From positions 2,790,001 through 2,854,000 of the forward strand of contig OZ242253.1 of NCBI GenBank assembly GCA_965206975.1: a stretch of DNA of 64,000 bases. The letters are read 5' to 3'. The notes under the pieces are model-generated. The model did not search any database and was not told where the DNA came from. It was given only the letters and a program-made list of their open reading frames with translations. The position numbers and the translations under genes are program-made. Source of the stretch: JAAXGI01 sp965206975 (GTDB lineage: Bacteria > Gemmatimonadota > Gemmatimonadetes > Longimicrobiales > Gaopeijiaceae). Positions 25,522-33,769 of the stretch are shown here, piece by piece (the stretch's first letter is position 1; the number at the start of each line of letters is the position of its first letter).

Positions 25522-26367
25522 TCACCACTCACCACCCGGGAAGGGCTCCCCACCCCGGCGGTCCACCGTCGGCCTCTGCGACCAGAGGATAGCCCGGACA
25601 AGGAGCTCGGTGTCGTCGACGTAGCCCTCGAGGATGTCGAGGATCGCCGCCTCCGTGAGGGGCCCCGGGTCCTCTCGGGCCAGGGCCTCCCGGACGCCTG
25701 CACCGACACCGGCAGGTCGGCCCCGGCTATCGGGAGGCGTGATATCTTCCAGCTCCTCCCCCGCCCCACCGCTCTCGGACTCTGAGCCTCCCTCCTCCGA
25801 CTCTTCCTCGGGAGCCGCCACCTCGGTGTCACTCTCCGCCGGTCCCTCCTCGAACACCTCGGGTACCTCCGCGTAGGCCTGGATCGCAAGAGCCAGGTTC
25901 CAGCGCGCATCGTCGTCCCGGGGATCGAGTCGAAGCGCGGCGCGACCGTGGTCGATGGCCCCGGAAAGGAGCGGAATGGCCGCGAAGGGGTCGGTGTCGG
26001 GCTCGACCCCCTGAAGGAGACGGACGGCGAGGTTGTAGTGGGAGCGCTGAATGGCAGCCGGGTCGCTGCCCCCGGCCGCCTGGAGAAGGTAGCGCTCCGC
26101 CTCGTCCGAATCGAGGTGGAGGAGCGTGGTACCAAGGTTGTAGGACGCCTGGGCACCGGCGGCCGTCGTATCCACCCGCGCAGCGTAGACATCGGTCGCA
26201 GCCCGCAATCTTCCCGAGCGGAAGAGACGATTCCCCCACTCCACGCTCGCCCAGGCCCGCGCCGTGAGGACGACGAGGGTGACCGCCAGGAGGAGGCCCG
26301 GGATCAAGCGTCGGAGGGGAACGCCCCCCGTCCTCCGGCCTCCGCCGGCGAATCCCCTCCACCTCAC
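25522..26367 (-). CDS. BatC-like TPR protein
   Basis: 281 residues starting at GTG 26367, overlapping the batB stop (GTGA). It has an N-terminal membrane anchor (LIPGLLLAVTLVVLTARAWA) followed by TPR-like helices (EWGNRLFRSGRLRAATDVYA, GAQASYNLGTTLLHLDSDEA, RDDDARWNLALAIQAY), then a long acidic low-complexity linker (EVAAPEEESEEGGSESESGG). The C-terminus (ILDILEGYVDDTELLVRAIL) is unassigned. This is the usual third gene of Bat (aerotolerance) operons, thought to form a periplasmic/inner-membrane complex with the VWA proteins. Confidence 0.75.
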   Translation of the reverse strand: MRWRGFAGGGRRTGGVPLRRLIPGLLLAVTLVVLTARAWASVEWGNRLFRSGRLRAATDVYAARVDTTAAGAQASYNLGTTLLHLDSDEAERYLLQAAGGSDPAAIQRSHYNLAVRLLQGVEPDTDPFAAIPLLSGAIDHGRAALRLDPRDDDARWNLALAIQAYAEVPEVFEEGPAESDTEVAAPEEESEEGGSESESGGAGEELEDITPPDSRGRPAGVGAGVREALAREDPGPLTEAAILDILEGYVDDTELLVRAILWSQRPTVDRRGGEPFPGGEW

Positions 26368-27410
26368 GGAGACCTCCCTCGCGCCGTCCAGGCTCCCCTT
26401 CGGACCCAGAGCTCGAGGAGGCTCTCGAGTACAAGGAGGAGGAGGCCCCCGCAGCCGAGCAGGAGAGCGAGGTCCGTGCTGGCAGCCTCGAGCGGCGTTG
26501 CCCCGGCGAGAGCGCGCGCCCCTTCGGCCGCGCGCCGGACTCGCCGCAACGCCGGGGCATCGCCTTCGAAGGCGTATTCTCCCCCACCGGCATCCGCGAC
26601 CCGCTGAAGAAGCGACTCCTGCAGTCTCGAGACACCCGGAGCCCCGGTCCGATCCCGGACGAGCTCTTCGGGCCCCCGAACGCCGGAGACGAACATCTCG
26701 GCCCCGCGCGGCGTGCCCACGCCGACGGCGTGCACCACAATGCCCCGTTCGGCAACCGCGCGCACGGCTTCGAGCACCGCTTCCTCGGACTCGCCCGCCT
26801 CCCCATCCGTAATCAGAACGATCCCGAGCTCCTCGGATCCGTCTTCGGAGAGGAGGAGCCTCGCCGCCTCCCCGAGCCCTGCGGTAAGGAGCGACCCCGG
26901 ATCTTGGAGGCTCGTCACCGTCGGCCCGATCCCCTCGAGGAAAAACGCGGCAACCTCGAGATCCTCGGTCGGGGGGGCAAGCGTGTATCCTCGTCCCGCG
27001 AAGAGGACGAGCCCCACCTGCGTTCCGTCGAGCCCATCCAGCACCCCCTCGGCCACCTCTACGGCCCGCGACAGACGTGTCGGCGCGAGATCTGCCGCCT
27101 GCATGGACACCGAGACATCGACAGTGATGATGGTGGAGCTAGTGCGCGCGGTCGGCGCCTCCGCCGCGAGCGGAGGCCGAACGGGTTCGGAGGCTCCGAG
27201 CCCGAGCGCCAGCGTCGCCAGGACGAGGAGAACGAGCTGCTCGGAACGCACTCGATACAGGCCGGACCTGGCGACTCGACCTGCACCTCGGGCACCGCCG
27301 AAGAAGTCCCCGAGCCGCCGGCGCCTGCGCGCATGCCGGAGGTGGGCAGCGACGATGATGAGCGCCACCACGGCAGCGAGCTGAAGGAATGCGGGATGCT
27401 GGAGGGTCAT
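26364..27410 (-). CDS. BatB-like von Willebrand factor A membrane protein
   Basis: 348 residues from ATG 27410, which overlaps the batA stop (ATGA). Membrane segments flank a VWA domain: an N-terminal pair (FLQLAAVVALIIVAAHLRHA and QLVLLVLATLALGLGASEPV) and a C-terminal one (LALLLGCGGLLLLVLESLLE). The MIDAS metal site is TIITVDVSVSMQAADL, followed by GTQVGLVLFAGRGYTLAPPT and GIVLITDGEAGE. VWA proteins of this family mediate metal-dependent protein contacts, probably in envelope stress or chaperoning with MoxR-type ATPases. Confidence 0.85.
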   Translation of the reverse strand: MTLQHPAFLQLAAVVALIIVAAHLRHARRRRRLGDFFGGARGAGRVARSGLYRVRSEQLVLLVLATLALGLGASEPVRPPLAAEAPTARTSSTIITVDVSVSMQAADLAPTRLSRAVEVAEGVLDGLDGTQVGLVLFAGRGYTLAPPTEDLEVAAFFLEGIGPTVTSLQDPGSLLTAGLGEAARLLLSEDGSEELGIVLITDGEAGESEEAVLEAVRAVAERGIVVHAVGVGTPRGAEMFVSGVRGPEELVRDRTGAPGVSRLQESLLQRVADAGGGEYAFEGDAPALRRVRRAAEGARALAGATPLEAASTDLALLLGCGGLLLLVLESLLELWVRRGAWTARGRSP

Positions 27411-28387
27411 GGTACGATCCCGAGCCTCGAACCGTGGAGGAGACCTCCACATCCGAGGAGGAGGAGCGCCGACGCGAGAAACCAGGGTCTGAGGGGACGC
27501 CTTGTCTCGTGCTCGACCGTGCCCGGCCCCGGAGCCTCGAGGCGATCGATCTCGCGGTAGATCGAATCGAGCGCCGCCGCACCCGTCGCCCGGAAGTATG
27601 TACCGCCCGTAACGGCCGAGAGAGCGGATAGAACCGTCTCCGCGCTCGTCGCTTCGCCTTCCCCGGCGGCCTCGAGATCTGCCTCTCTGGCCTGCTCGGG
27701 GGACATCAGGCTGATCGAGTGAACCCGGACGCCACGCGCGGCCGCCGCTCGGCCCGCCGCGATCGGCAGCACCCCGGCGGCGTTGTGCGCCCCGTCGGTA
27801 AGGAGGACGAGCACCCGTCCCTCTCGCTCCGACTCGAGGAGCCGATTGACCGAGGCGATGACGGCGGAGGAGATATCCGTCCCGTTCTGCACGAGCTCTA
27901 CGCTCAAGGACTCGACCCCCTGGACGATGAGCTCCGGATCGGTGGTTAGAGGTACGCGCGTGAAGGCCTCTCCGGCGAAGCCCACGAGAGCCAACTCGTC
28001 GAGTTGCCTCCGCCGCGCGAAGCGGGTGGCGGCTTCCCGCGCGACGTCCATCCGGCTCCGGCCCCCCATGTCTTCCGCCAACATGGAGGACGAGAGGTCG
28101 ACGGCGAGGACGGTCCCCTTCCCCACCTCGGCGATCTCACGGACAACATCGACGCGTCCAGGACCGGACAAGGCAATGACGACGCATGCGAGCATCGCCG
28201 TCCGAAGGAGATCCGGGAGCCAGCGAAGGATCCCCGATCGGCCGAACCACCCGCGCGCGAGCGCGCGAACGTCCTCGGCGCGCGAAAAGAAGATCCCCCG
28301 TCCGGCCGCAGGCCAGAGGAGGAGCACCGACGGAAGGGCGAGGAGAAGGAGCGCCAGGAACTCGGGATGCTCGAAGTCAACAGGCAT
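27407..28387 (-). CDS. BatA-like von Willebrand factor A membrane protein
   Basis: 326 residues. The N-terminus has the BatA_N-type segment (FEHPEFLALLLLALPSVLLL), then a second hydrophobic segment (LLRTAMLACVVIALSGPGRV) and the VWA domain with MIDAS (TVLAVDLSSSMLAEDMGGRS), DELALVGFAGEAFTRVPLT, NGTDISSAVIASVN and VLVLLTDGAHNAAG. A C-terminal helix (WFLASALLLLGCGGLL) anchors it. It is the first gene of the three-gene Bat-like operon. MoxR and DUF58 genes that usually precede it are absent here. Confidence 0.85.
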   Translation of the reverse strand: MPVDFEHPEFLALLLLALPSVLLLWPAAGRGIFFSRAEDVRALARGWFGRSGILRWLPDLLRTAMLACVVIALSGPGRVDVVREIAEVGKGTVLAVDLSSSMLAEDMGGRSRMDVAREAATRFARRRQLDELALVGFAGEAFTRVPLTTDPELIVQGVESLSVELVQNGTDISSAVIASVNRLLESEREGRVLVLLTDGAHNAAGVLPIAAGRAAAARGVRVHSISLMSPEQAREADLEAAGEGEATSAETVLSALSAVTGGTYFRATGAAALDSIYREIDRLEAPGPGTVEHETRRPLRPWFLASALLLLGCGGLLHGSRLGIVP

Positions 28388-28433
28388 CGGAAACCCGTCC
28401 CGGACCGTCGCCGGGCGCTACCCCCGAATCGAC

Positions 28434-28465
28434 CGTCGCCCCGGGGCCGAGGCCCCGGGGCGACG
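28434..28465 (-). terminator. Strong GC hairpin downstream of propeller lipoprotein
   Basis: Perfect inverted repeat, arms 28434-28448 (CGTCGCCCCGGGGCC) and 28451-28465, essentially loop-less. It lies between the propeller lipoprotein stop (28537) and batA (28387), so it can separate the two transcripts. No U-run follows, which weakens a classical intrinsic-terminator call. Confidence 0.55.
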
Positions 28466-28536
28466 CGGGTACATCCCTCCGTCTAGATCGAGAACCCTCG
28501 GGACGAAGCGTCCCTCGATCCTCAATGCGACAAAGC

Positions 28537-29781
28537 TCAGTTCCCGTTGAGACGTACGAACTTCTGGACGCGGTGGCCCGTCTGCACCTCACCACTATAC
28601 ATGTTGCCCTCAGAGTCGAAGGCGATGTAGTGCAGCCAGTCGAACTGGCCAGGCTGGATTCTTCCGCGTCCCCACGAATACACGGGTTCGAGCGTCTCCC
28701 GGTCGAGCGTCCAGACCTTGTTGTTCGTCCCGTCCGGGATATAGAGGAAGCGCTGCTCCGTATCGAGCGGATCGAACTCGATCTCCCATACCGCGCCCGG
28801 GCCGTAGGTGTCCGGTGCCAGGACACCCTCGGTGATATAGGTCCCGTCCTTCTCGAATACCTGGATGCGGTTACTCGGCCGGTCCGCGACGTAGACGCGC
28901 CCGTCGTTCGAGATCGCCACGCCGTGCACGGGCGTCCGCCACGTCCGGCTCGGCGGCGCGTTCGGATCCCAGGGGCCCGGATCCTCGTCGACCGGGGTCT
29001 CGCCGTACGCGCCCCAGTGCCTGCGGTACTCGCCCGTCTCCGCATCGAAGACCACCATCCGGCGGTTTCCGTACCCGTCGGCCACGTAGATCTCGTTCGT
29101 CGTCGGATCCACCTCCATCTGGGCCGCGCCATTGACCGTGGTGAGGTCGTTGCTCCCCTCGCTCGCCCCCACGGCTCCGATCTGGAAGACGAACTCGCCT
29201 TCCATCGTGAACTTCATCATGTGATGGTCGTTGTCCCCGTTGCCGGCAACCCAGACGAAGTCGTTGTGGTCCACGTAGATCCCGTGCTCGCTGTTGAACC
29301 ACTGGTACTCCCCGGTGGGGCTATCCCCGCCCCACGCGTGGATCACGTTCCCGTCCGGATCGAAGGCGACGACGGACGGAGCCGTGGTGCAGCAGAGCGA
29401 CTGAAGCGGATCGTGGCCCCAGGTCTGATCCCGGGTCGTCTGGAGCGGCGTCGAACCCGCGTTCGTGCCTTGCGCCGTGAAGGGACGGTGAATGACCCAG
29501 ACATTGTCGTACTGATCGACGGCGGTGCCGGCCACCTGCCCGAGGATCCAGTTGTTCGGCATCGGCTGCGGCCAGAACGGGTCCACTGCGAACTGGGCCA
29601 CCCCTTCCGGAACCTGGGGGCCGGATGCGTCCGGCGGCATGTTCGCCATCCCCTGGGCAGCCATCGAACCGCCCATGTCTCCTCCCATGTCCCCCGGGCC
29701 GCCCGCCTGGCAACCGGCGAGCGTGACGAACGTTAGCAGAAGTGCGGCCGAGCGGCCGGTGGTTGACACTCTCATTTTCAT
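28537..29781 (-). CDS. NHL-repeat beta-propeller lipoprotein
   Basis: 414 residues from ATG 29781 (MKMRVSTTGRSAALLLTF then VTLAGC, a clear lipobox). A Gly/Met-rich spacer (GGPGDMGGDMGGSMAAQGM) precedes six-bladed propeller repeats: NVWVIHRPF, HGIYVDHNDFVWVAGNG, MEVDPTTNEIYVADGYGNRR with MVVFDAETGEY, VHGVAISNDGRVYVADRPSN and WLHYIAFDSEGNMYSGEVQT. The blades resemble those of the protein at 5137-6357. The open frame extends to 31035 but that part is antisense to the cytochrome-propeller gene and lacks a signal. Probably a membrane-anchored periplasmic or surface protein; substrate unknown. Confidence 0.82.
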   Translation of the reverse strand: MKMRVSTTGRSAALLLTFVTLAGCQAGGPGDMGGDMGGSMAAQGMANMPPDASGPQVPEGVAQFAVDPFWPQPMPNNWILGQVAGTAVDQYDNVWVIHRPFTAQGTNAGSTPLQTTRDQTWGHDPLQSLCCTTAPSVVAFDPDGNVIHAWGGDSPTGEYQWFNSEHGIYVDHNDFVWVAGNGDNDHHMMKFTMEGEFVFQIGAVGASEGSNDLTTVNGAAQMEVDPTTNEIYVADGYGNRRMVVFDAETGEYRRHWGAYGETPVDEDPGPWDPNAPPSRTWRTPVHGVAISNDGRVYVADRPSNRIQVFEKDGTYITEGVLAPDTYGPGAVWEIEFDPLDTEQRFLYIPDGTNNKVWTLDRETLEPVYSWGRGRIQPGQFDWLHYIAFDSEGNMYSGEVQTGHRVQKFVRLNGN

Positions 29782-30048
29782 AGCTTCCCTCTCGGGTGGA
29801 TCTAATATCAAGGACCGGGGAGGGTAGATCATTATTCCGGCTACGGCAAGGGACGCCGTCCGTCCGTTTGCGCCCCTGCCCCGCTCCGCCGGACGCGGTA
29901 AGAAAGGGAGGAAGGCCTCCCCCGGCCCCGCTGCCCGAAGTCGCGGCCAGGGGACGGACGAGGTAGATTGCTGTGATCGCCCGGTGAGATCTCGGCCAGC
30001 CGGGGCGTGCGCGGCCGGGACACCCCAGCCCAAACGGCGGGAGGAGTC
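29782..30048. other. Divergent promoter region
   Basis: 267 bp between two divergent propeller genes. No hairpin or palindrome of note; promoters for both genes must lie here. Confidence 0.4.
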
Positions 30049-31278
30049 ATGTTGAGGAATCTCGTTCTCGGTTCGATGTCTTTCGTTCTCGTTGGCGTCG
30101 CGAGTCCTGCCGAGGCGCAGCAGAGGGGCGGCACGCTGCCCGCGGGCGAGGGCCGGGACCTGGTCCAGGCCGCCTGCACTCAGTGCCACGGCACGGGCCA
30201 GATCACCGGTTCTGCCGGATACGACGAAGGCGCGTGGCGCGACCTCATCGATACCATGATAGAGCTGGAGGACGGGGAGGCGGCCATCGTCTCGAGGTAT
30301 CTCGCCAGCCACTTTCCGGAGACCGCGGAGCGGCGTCCCGTCCTCCTGGACGGCCCGGAGAGGATCCGGATTACCGAGTGGGTCGTGCCGACGCTCGGGC
30401 AGCGTTCCCGTGACGCGGCCGAAGCCCCGGACGGGTCGGTCTGGTGGACGGGGATGTGGGCGAGTCTCGCAGGAAGGCTGGACCCCGTGACGGGGGAGAT
30501 GAAGGAGTACCCGCTTCCCCCGGAAGCCCGGCCCCACACGATCGTGCCTCACGAGGACGGCAGCATCTGGTACACGGGGAACAGCAACGCCACGGTCGGG
30601 CGCCTCGATCCCGAGACGGGCGAGATCACGGAATACTCGACGCGGGCCAGGGACCCGCATTCCGCGGTCTTTCATCCGAATGGGATGCTCTTCTTCACCG
30701 CGCAGCAAGCCGGGATGCTGGGGCGACTCGATCCCGAGACGGGGGAGATCACGGAGGTCGACACGGAGCCGAGACCCTACGGGATACAGGTGGACGGGGA
30801 GGGGACCGTGTGGGTCGCCTACAACGGCACGAACAAGATCGGCGCCCTCGATCCCGGGACGATGGAGGTACGCTACTACGAGGTGCCGAATCCCGATTCC
30901 CGGATCCGGCGGCTCGGGATCGCGAGCGACGGGATCGTCTGGTATGGGAACTCGACGATGGGCCGGATCGGGCGACTCGATCCCGAGACGGGGATGATCC
31001 GGGAGTGGCCCTCCCCGAGCGGCCCGGATTCGCACCCGTATGCGCTGGCGGTCGTGGATGACGTGGTCTGGTACAACGAGTCCGGCCAGCGGCCGGACAC
31101 CCTCGTCCGCTTCGATCCCGAGACGGAGGAGTTCCAGAGCTGGCCGATCCCCTCAGGGGTCGGGATCGTTCGGAACTTTTGGGTGACGCGCGACGGAGAC
31201 CTCCTGATCCACCAGACGAGCTCGAACCGGGTCGGCGTGGTGGAAATCGGGGCGGAGCGGGCGGTCAGCCAGCGTTAG
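30049..31278 (+). CDS. Cytochrome c fused to virginiamycin-B-lyase-like propeller
   Basis: 409 residues from ATG 30049, with GGGAGGAG just upstream. A signal peptide (LVLGSMSFVLVGVASPAEAQ) precedes a small cytochrome c-type haem site C-T-Q-C-H within LVQAACTQCHGTGQITGS; FPETAERRPVLL follows. The rest is a seven-bladed Vgb-type propeller with repeats such as GRLDPVTGEMKEYPLP, GRLDPETGEITEYSTR, GALDPGTMEVRYYEVP and RFDPETEEFQSWPIPSG. True Vgb lyases open streptogramin B antibiotics; the haem fusion suggests instead an oxidoreductase or sensor in the periplasm. The gene converges with the next one, overlapping its end by 14 bp. Confidence 0.85.
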   Translation: MLRNLVLGSMSFVLVGVASPAEAQQRGGTLPAGEGRDLVQAACTQCHGTGQITGSAGYDEGAWRDLIDTMIELEDGEAAIVSRYLASHFPETAERRPVLLDGPERIRITEWVVPTLGQRSRDAAEAPDGSVWWTGMWASLAGRLDPVTGEMKEYPLPPEARPHTIVPHEDGSIWYTGNSNATVGRLDPETGEITEYSTRARDPHSAVFHPNGMLFFTAQQAGMLGRLDPETGEITEVDTEPRPYGIQVDGEGTVWVAYNGTNKIGALDPGTMEVRYYEVPNPDSRIRRLGIASDGIVWYGNSTMGRIGRLDPETGMIREWPSPSGPDSHPYALAVVDDVVWYNESGQRPDTLVRFDPETEEFQSWPIPSGVGIVRNFWVTRDGDLLIHQTSSNRVGVVEIGAERAVSQR

Positions 31279-31777
31279 GACGCCCGGGGGCAGCGGCGCG
31301 CCTTCCCCGCCCGGTGGCCGTGAAGGCACCGCCGCCGCCCTCGATCCTGACCGCCAGCCCGCCCTCGTCGGGCAATAGGTAGATCATCACCTGCGATTTC
31401 TGGCCCTCGAATTCCATCCTGAAGCCGAGGAGGAGTTCAGGCCCGGACATCATGATCTCCTCGATGAGGATGAACCGCCCTCCCGGGTCGAGGACGTCGC
31501 CGACGACCTGGCCCCCATCGTCGAAAATGGAGAGCCCGATCGAGACCGTGTCCTCCGGCCGGGTGAAGGTGACGTCCCACTCGCCGAGGAAGTGCTCCGC
31601 GCCGCTCGTGGGAATGGAGGCGTCCTGAGCAGCCAGGGCGGGGGCGAGGAGGAGTAGCGCCGACAGGCACCGGAGCGCGCTGCGTGGAGCTGGGGCCGGT
31701 ATCGTGGCTGTATGCGCCGGACCCTGGGGGGGGCCGCCGGGCCGCTCCCCTTCCGGCGCCGCATCGACCCTCTTCAT
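31265..31777 (-). CDS. Small secreted protein of unknown function
   Basis: 170 residues from ATG 31777 (AGGAGATTGG directly upstream). After a basic/Pro-rich stretch comes a signal segment (LRCLSALLLLAPALAAQ) and a compact beta-rich domain: AEHFLGEWDVTFTRPEDTVS, GLSIFDDGGQVVGDVLDPGG, ELLLGFRMEFEGQKSQVMIY and LAVRIEGGGGAFTATG. The G-x-W-x-v-x-f ... L-x-i-x-x-x-x-g-x-v-x-G rhythm resembles lipocalin-like secreted domains; this is a weak resemblance. The frame also extends upstream to 31870 but lacks an ordered start there. Confidence 0.6.
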   Translation of the reverse strand: MKRVDAAPEGERPGGPPQGPAHTATIPAPAPRSALRCLSALLLLAPALAAQDASIPTSGAEHFLGEWDVTFTRPEDTVSIGLSIFDDGGQVVGDVLDPGGRFILIEEIMMSGPELLLGFRMEFEGQKSQVMIYLLPDEGGLAVRIEGGGGAFTATGRGRRAAAPGRPNAG

Positions 31778-32007
31778 CCAATCTCCTGCTTCCCCGAGCG
31801 TTTCGGGCGTCGGTGTACGGCGCGTGCCGATCTCAGCGAGGGTTCCGATCGTTGAAAGGGCATGCGGCATCGAGCGATCACCGCACGGGCCGGCCGGAGG
31901 GGCCGCCGCCCCAGGACTCCCAAAAGAGCGCAGCGATTCGGGACCGCTTCCGGCCCGCCACGCGTGGGCGGGAAGGGCCCGCAGGCAACCGGACTACCCC
32001 GTGACGG

Positions 32008-32043
32008 GAGAACCCCCCGGATCCCCTGCGTCGGAGGGTTCTC
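32008..32043 (-). terminator. Hairpin downstream of tRNA-Gly
   Basis: GAGAACCC...CCG and CGG...GGGTTCTC arms (32008-32015 and 32036-32043 at the base) lie 12 nt past the 3' end of the tRNA on its own strand. A probable terminator of the tRNA transcript, though without a strong U-run. Confidence 0.5.
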
Positions 32044-32055
32044 TCGTCGGGGCGA

Positions 32056-32128
32056 AGCGGGCGACCGGATTCGAACCGGCGACCCTCAGCTTGGGAAGCT
32101 GATGCTCTACCAACTGAGCTACGCCCGC
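32056..32128 (-). tRNA. tRNA-Gly (anticodon CCC)
   Basis: 73-nt cloverleaf on the minus strand. The acceptor stem GCGGGCG pairs with CGCCCGC; the D-arm is GCTC/GAGC; the anticodon arm TCAGC-TTCCCAA-GCTGA gives anticodon CCC; the T-arm GCCGG-TTCGAAT-CCGGT is standard. CCA is not encoded. It reads GGG codons, which is useful in this high-GC genome. Confidence 0.95.
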
Positions 32129-32146
32129 ATCCCGGTCTCAGGACCT

Positions 32147-33556
32147 CTAGTTGAGAACCTCGTAGTTGTATCCCATGACATCGGACGTGGTGGGGAAATC
32201 GATCTGGAACTCGAGACCCACCTCGACCTCGTCCAGCGGAATCGAGATGTCCTGGGCGCCGACCTCGACTCCGTCCCGATCGTAGAACCTGAACCTGATG
32301 TCAGCGGTGGAACCGACCTCCGCCGTACGATTCGTCACGACCCCGGGGAGGGTGTAGCCGCCGTCGGCGAGGGTGATCTGAAGCCCGGCGATGTCGAAGC
32401 GAAGCGCCTCTAGCGCATCCACGACATCCGCGGCTTCCTCCTGCCGTTCGAGCTGGACCAGCGCCTGAATGAGGAACTGGTACCCATTCCGGCTGTGCGT
32501 GTCCAACTCGATGAGCCGGGAGGCCACTTCGGCGAGCTGTTCCGGCTGATCCTCCGCGAGGTACAGCGCCTGCGCCTGGTTGAAGATAAAGTCGCGATTC
32601 TCGGGAAACACCTCGTGGGCCCTCCCGAATGCATCCGCTGCCTGAAGGAAGAGGTCTCCGTTGTAGGCCCCGATCGCGATCGAGTTGTAATCCGAGGCGG
32701 TAAGCCCCGGGCGAGCCAGGAGATCCGCGTATATGGCTGAAGCGCGTTCGTTCTCCCCCGCCGAAATCAAGGCCGCTCCGTAGTTGGAGTACGCCATCAG
32801 ATCGTCAGGGGCCTCCTCGACGATCACCCCGTAGACATCGGCCGCCTGCGCATACCTCTCGAGCTCGAAAAGGAGCTGGCCCTGGTTAAAGCGGGACGCT
32901 GAGAGGTTCTCCGCGTTCGTCGCGACCACCGCGGGATCCTCCTCGCGCTGCCCGACCGGGCCCGCGATCAGCTCGACGGCCTCCGTGAAGAGGGTGAGCG
33001 CATCGTCCAGCCGCCCGTCCTGCTGATACAGCGCACCGAGCTGCACCATCGCCTCCGGCCGCCCCTGATAGATCGTGTGTGCTCGTTCGAAGGCGGCCAA
33101 GGCACCCCCGGCATCACCCGCCTGCATCGCCCCGACCGCCGCGTTGAAACCATCGATCCACTCGGTTTCCCGGTAGAAGTTCACTTCGAGGACCGCGCGC
33201 GGGGAGAGCACCTCGACCTGATCGAACATCTCGTCCGCAGCCTCCAGATCCCCGAGACCGACGTAGGCCTGTCCCGCCTGGAGGAAGGACTGCGGGTTTG
33301 TCGGGTCGAGCTGCATCCCGGCCTGCGCGGACTCGACCGCCTGGTCGTAGGCGCCCTGCGCCAGGAAGAGCGAGGCAGTGGCCGTGTGGTCATTGTCGCG
33401 CGCGAGCTCGCCCTCAGGAAGGGCGAGCACCCAGGCCGGGAGGTCCTCGTCGGCTACTGCCTGCGGCGCCACGGCACCGGGCGCACCCCCGCCCGCACAT
33501 CCTCCGGCGAGGAAGGCCAGCGCGAAGAGACCAGGCGCTCCTGTACGGACATTCAT
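32147..33556 (-). CDS. Tetratricopeptide-repeat lipoprotein
   Basis: 469 residues from ATG 33556 (GAGGAGTTGG upstream). Lipoprotein signal PGLFALAFLAGGC (lipobox LAGGC) then TPR units: TASLFLAQGAYDQAVESAQA, NPQSFLQAGQAYVGLGDLEA, PEAMVQLGALYQQDGRLDDA, SRFNQGQLLFELERYAQAAD and NRDFIFNQAQALYLAEDQPE. The C-terminal domain (GVVTNRTAEVGSTADIRFRF, IPLDEVEVGLEFQIDF) resembles the FxLYD-like beta domain often attached to TPRs. It likely acts as a periplasmic interaction scaffold. Earlier in-frame starts up to 33745 lack a signal sequence and are not preferred. Confidence 0.8.
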   Translation of the reverse strand: MNVRTGAPGLFALAFLAGGCAGGGAPGAVAPQAVADEDLPAWVLALPEGELARDNDHTATASLFLAQGAYDQAVESAQAGMQLDPTNPQSFLQAGQAYVGLGDLEAADEMFDQVEVLSPRAVLEVNFYRETEWIDGFNAAVGAMQAGDAGGALAAFERAHTIYQGRPEAMVQLGALYQQDGRLDDALTLFTEAVELIAGPVGQREEDPAVVATNAENLSASRFNQGQLLFELERYAQAADVYGVIVEEAPDDLMAYSNYGAALISAGENERASAIYADLLARPGLTASDYNSIAIGAYNGDLFLQAADAFGRAHEVFPENRDFIFNQAQALYLAEDQPEQLAEVASRLIELDTHSRNGYQFLIQALVQLERQEEAADVVDALEALRFDIAGLQITLADGGYTLPGVVTNRTAEVGSTADIRFRFYDRDGVEVGAQDISIPLDEVEVGLEFQIDFPTTSDVMGYNYEVLN

Positions 33557-33769
33557 CCAACTCCTCCTGATGATCTTCAGAACTCGGTTACCGGTCACAT
33601 TCCCGGAACCGGCGTCCACCGAAACGGCTGGCCGCCCCAGCTCCGGAACACACAACCGCGAAATGTATCCCAAGCCGGCGGGAATCGGCAACTCGAGCCA
33701 CCGAGCCAGCCGCTCACTCTCCCCGACGGCCCGCGTCGCTCGCACTCCGCTCCTCCAAGCGCTCGTGGG

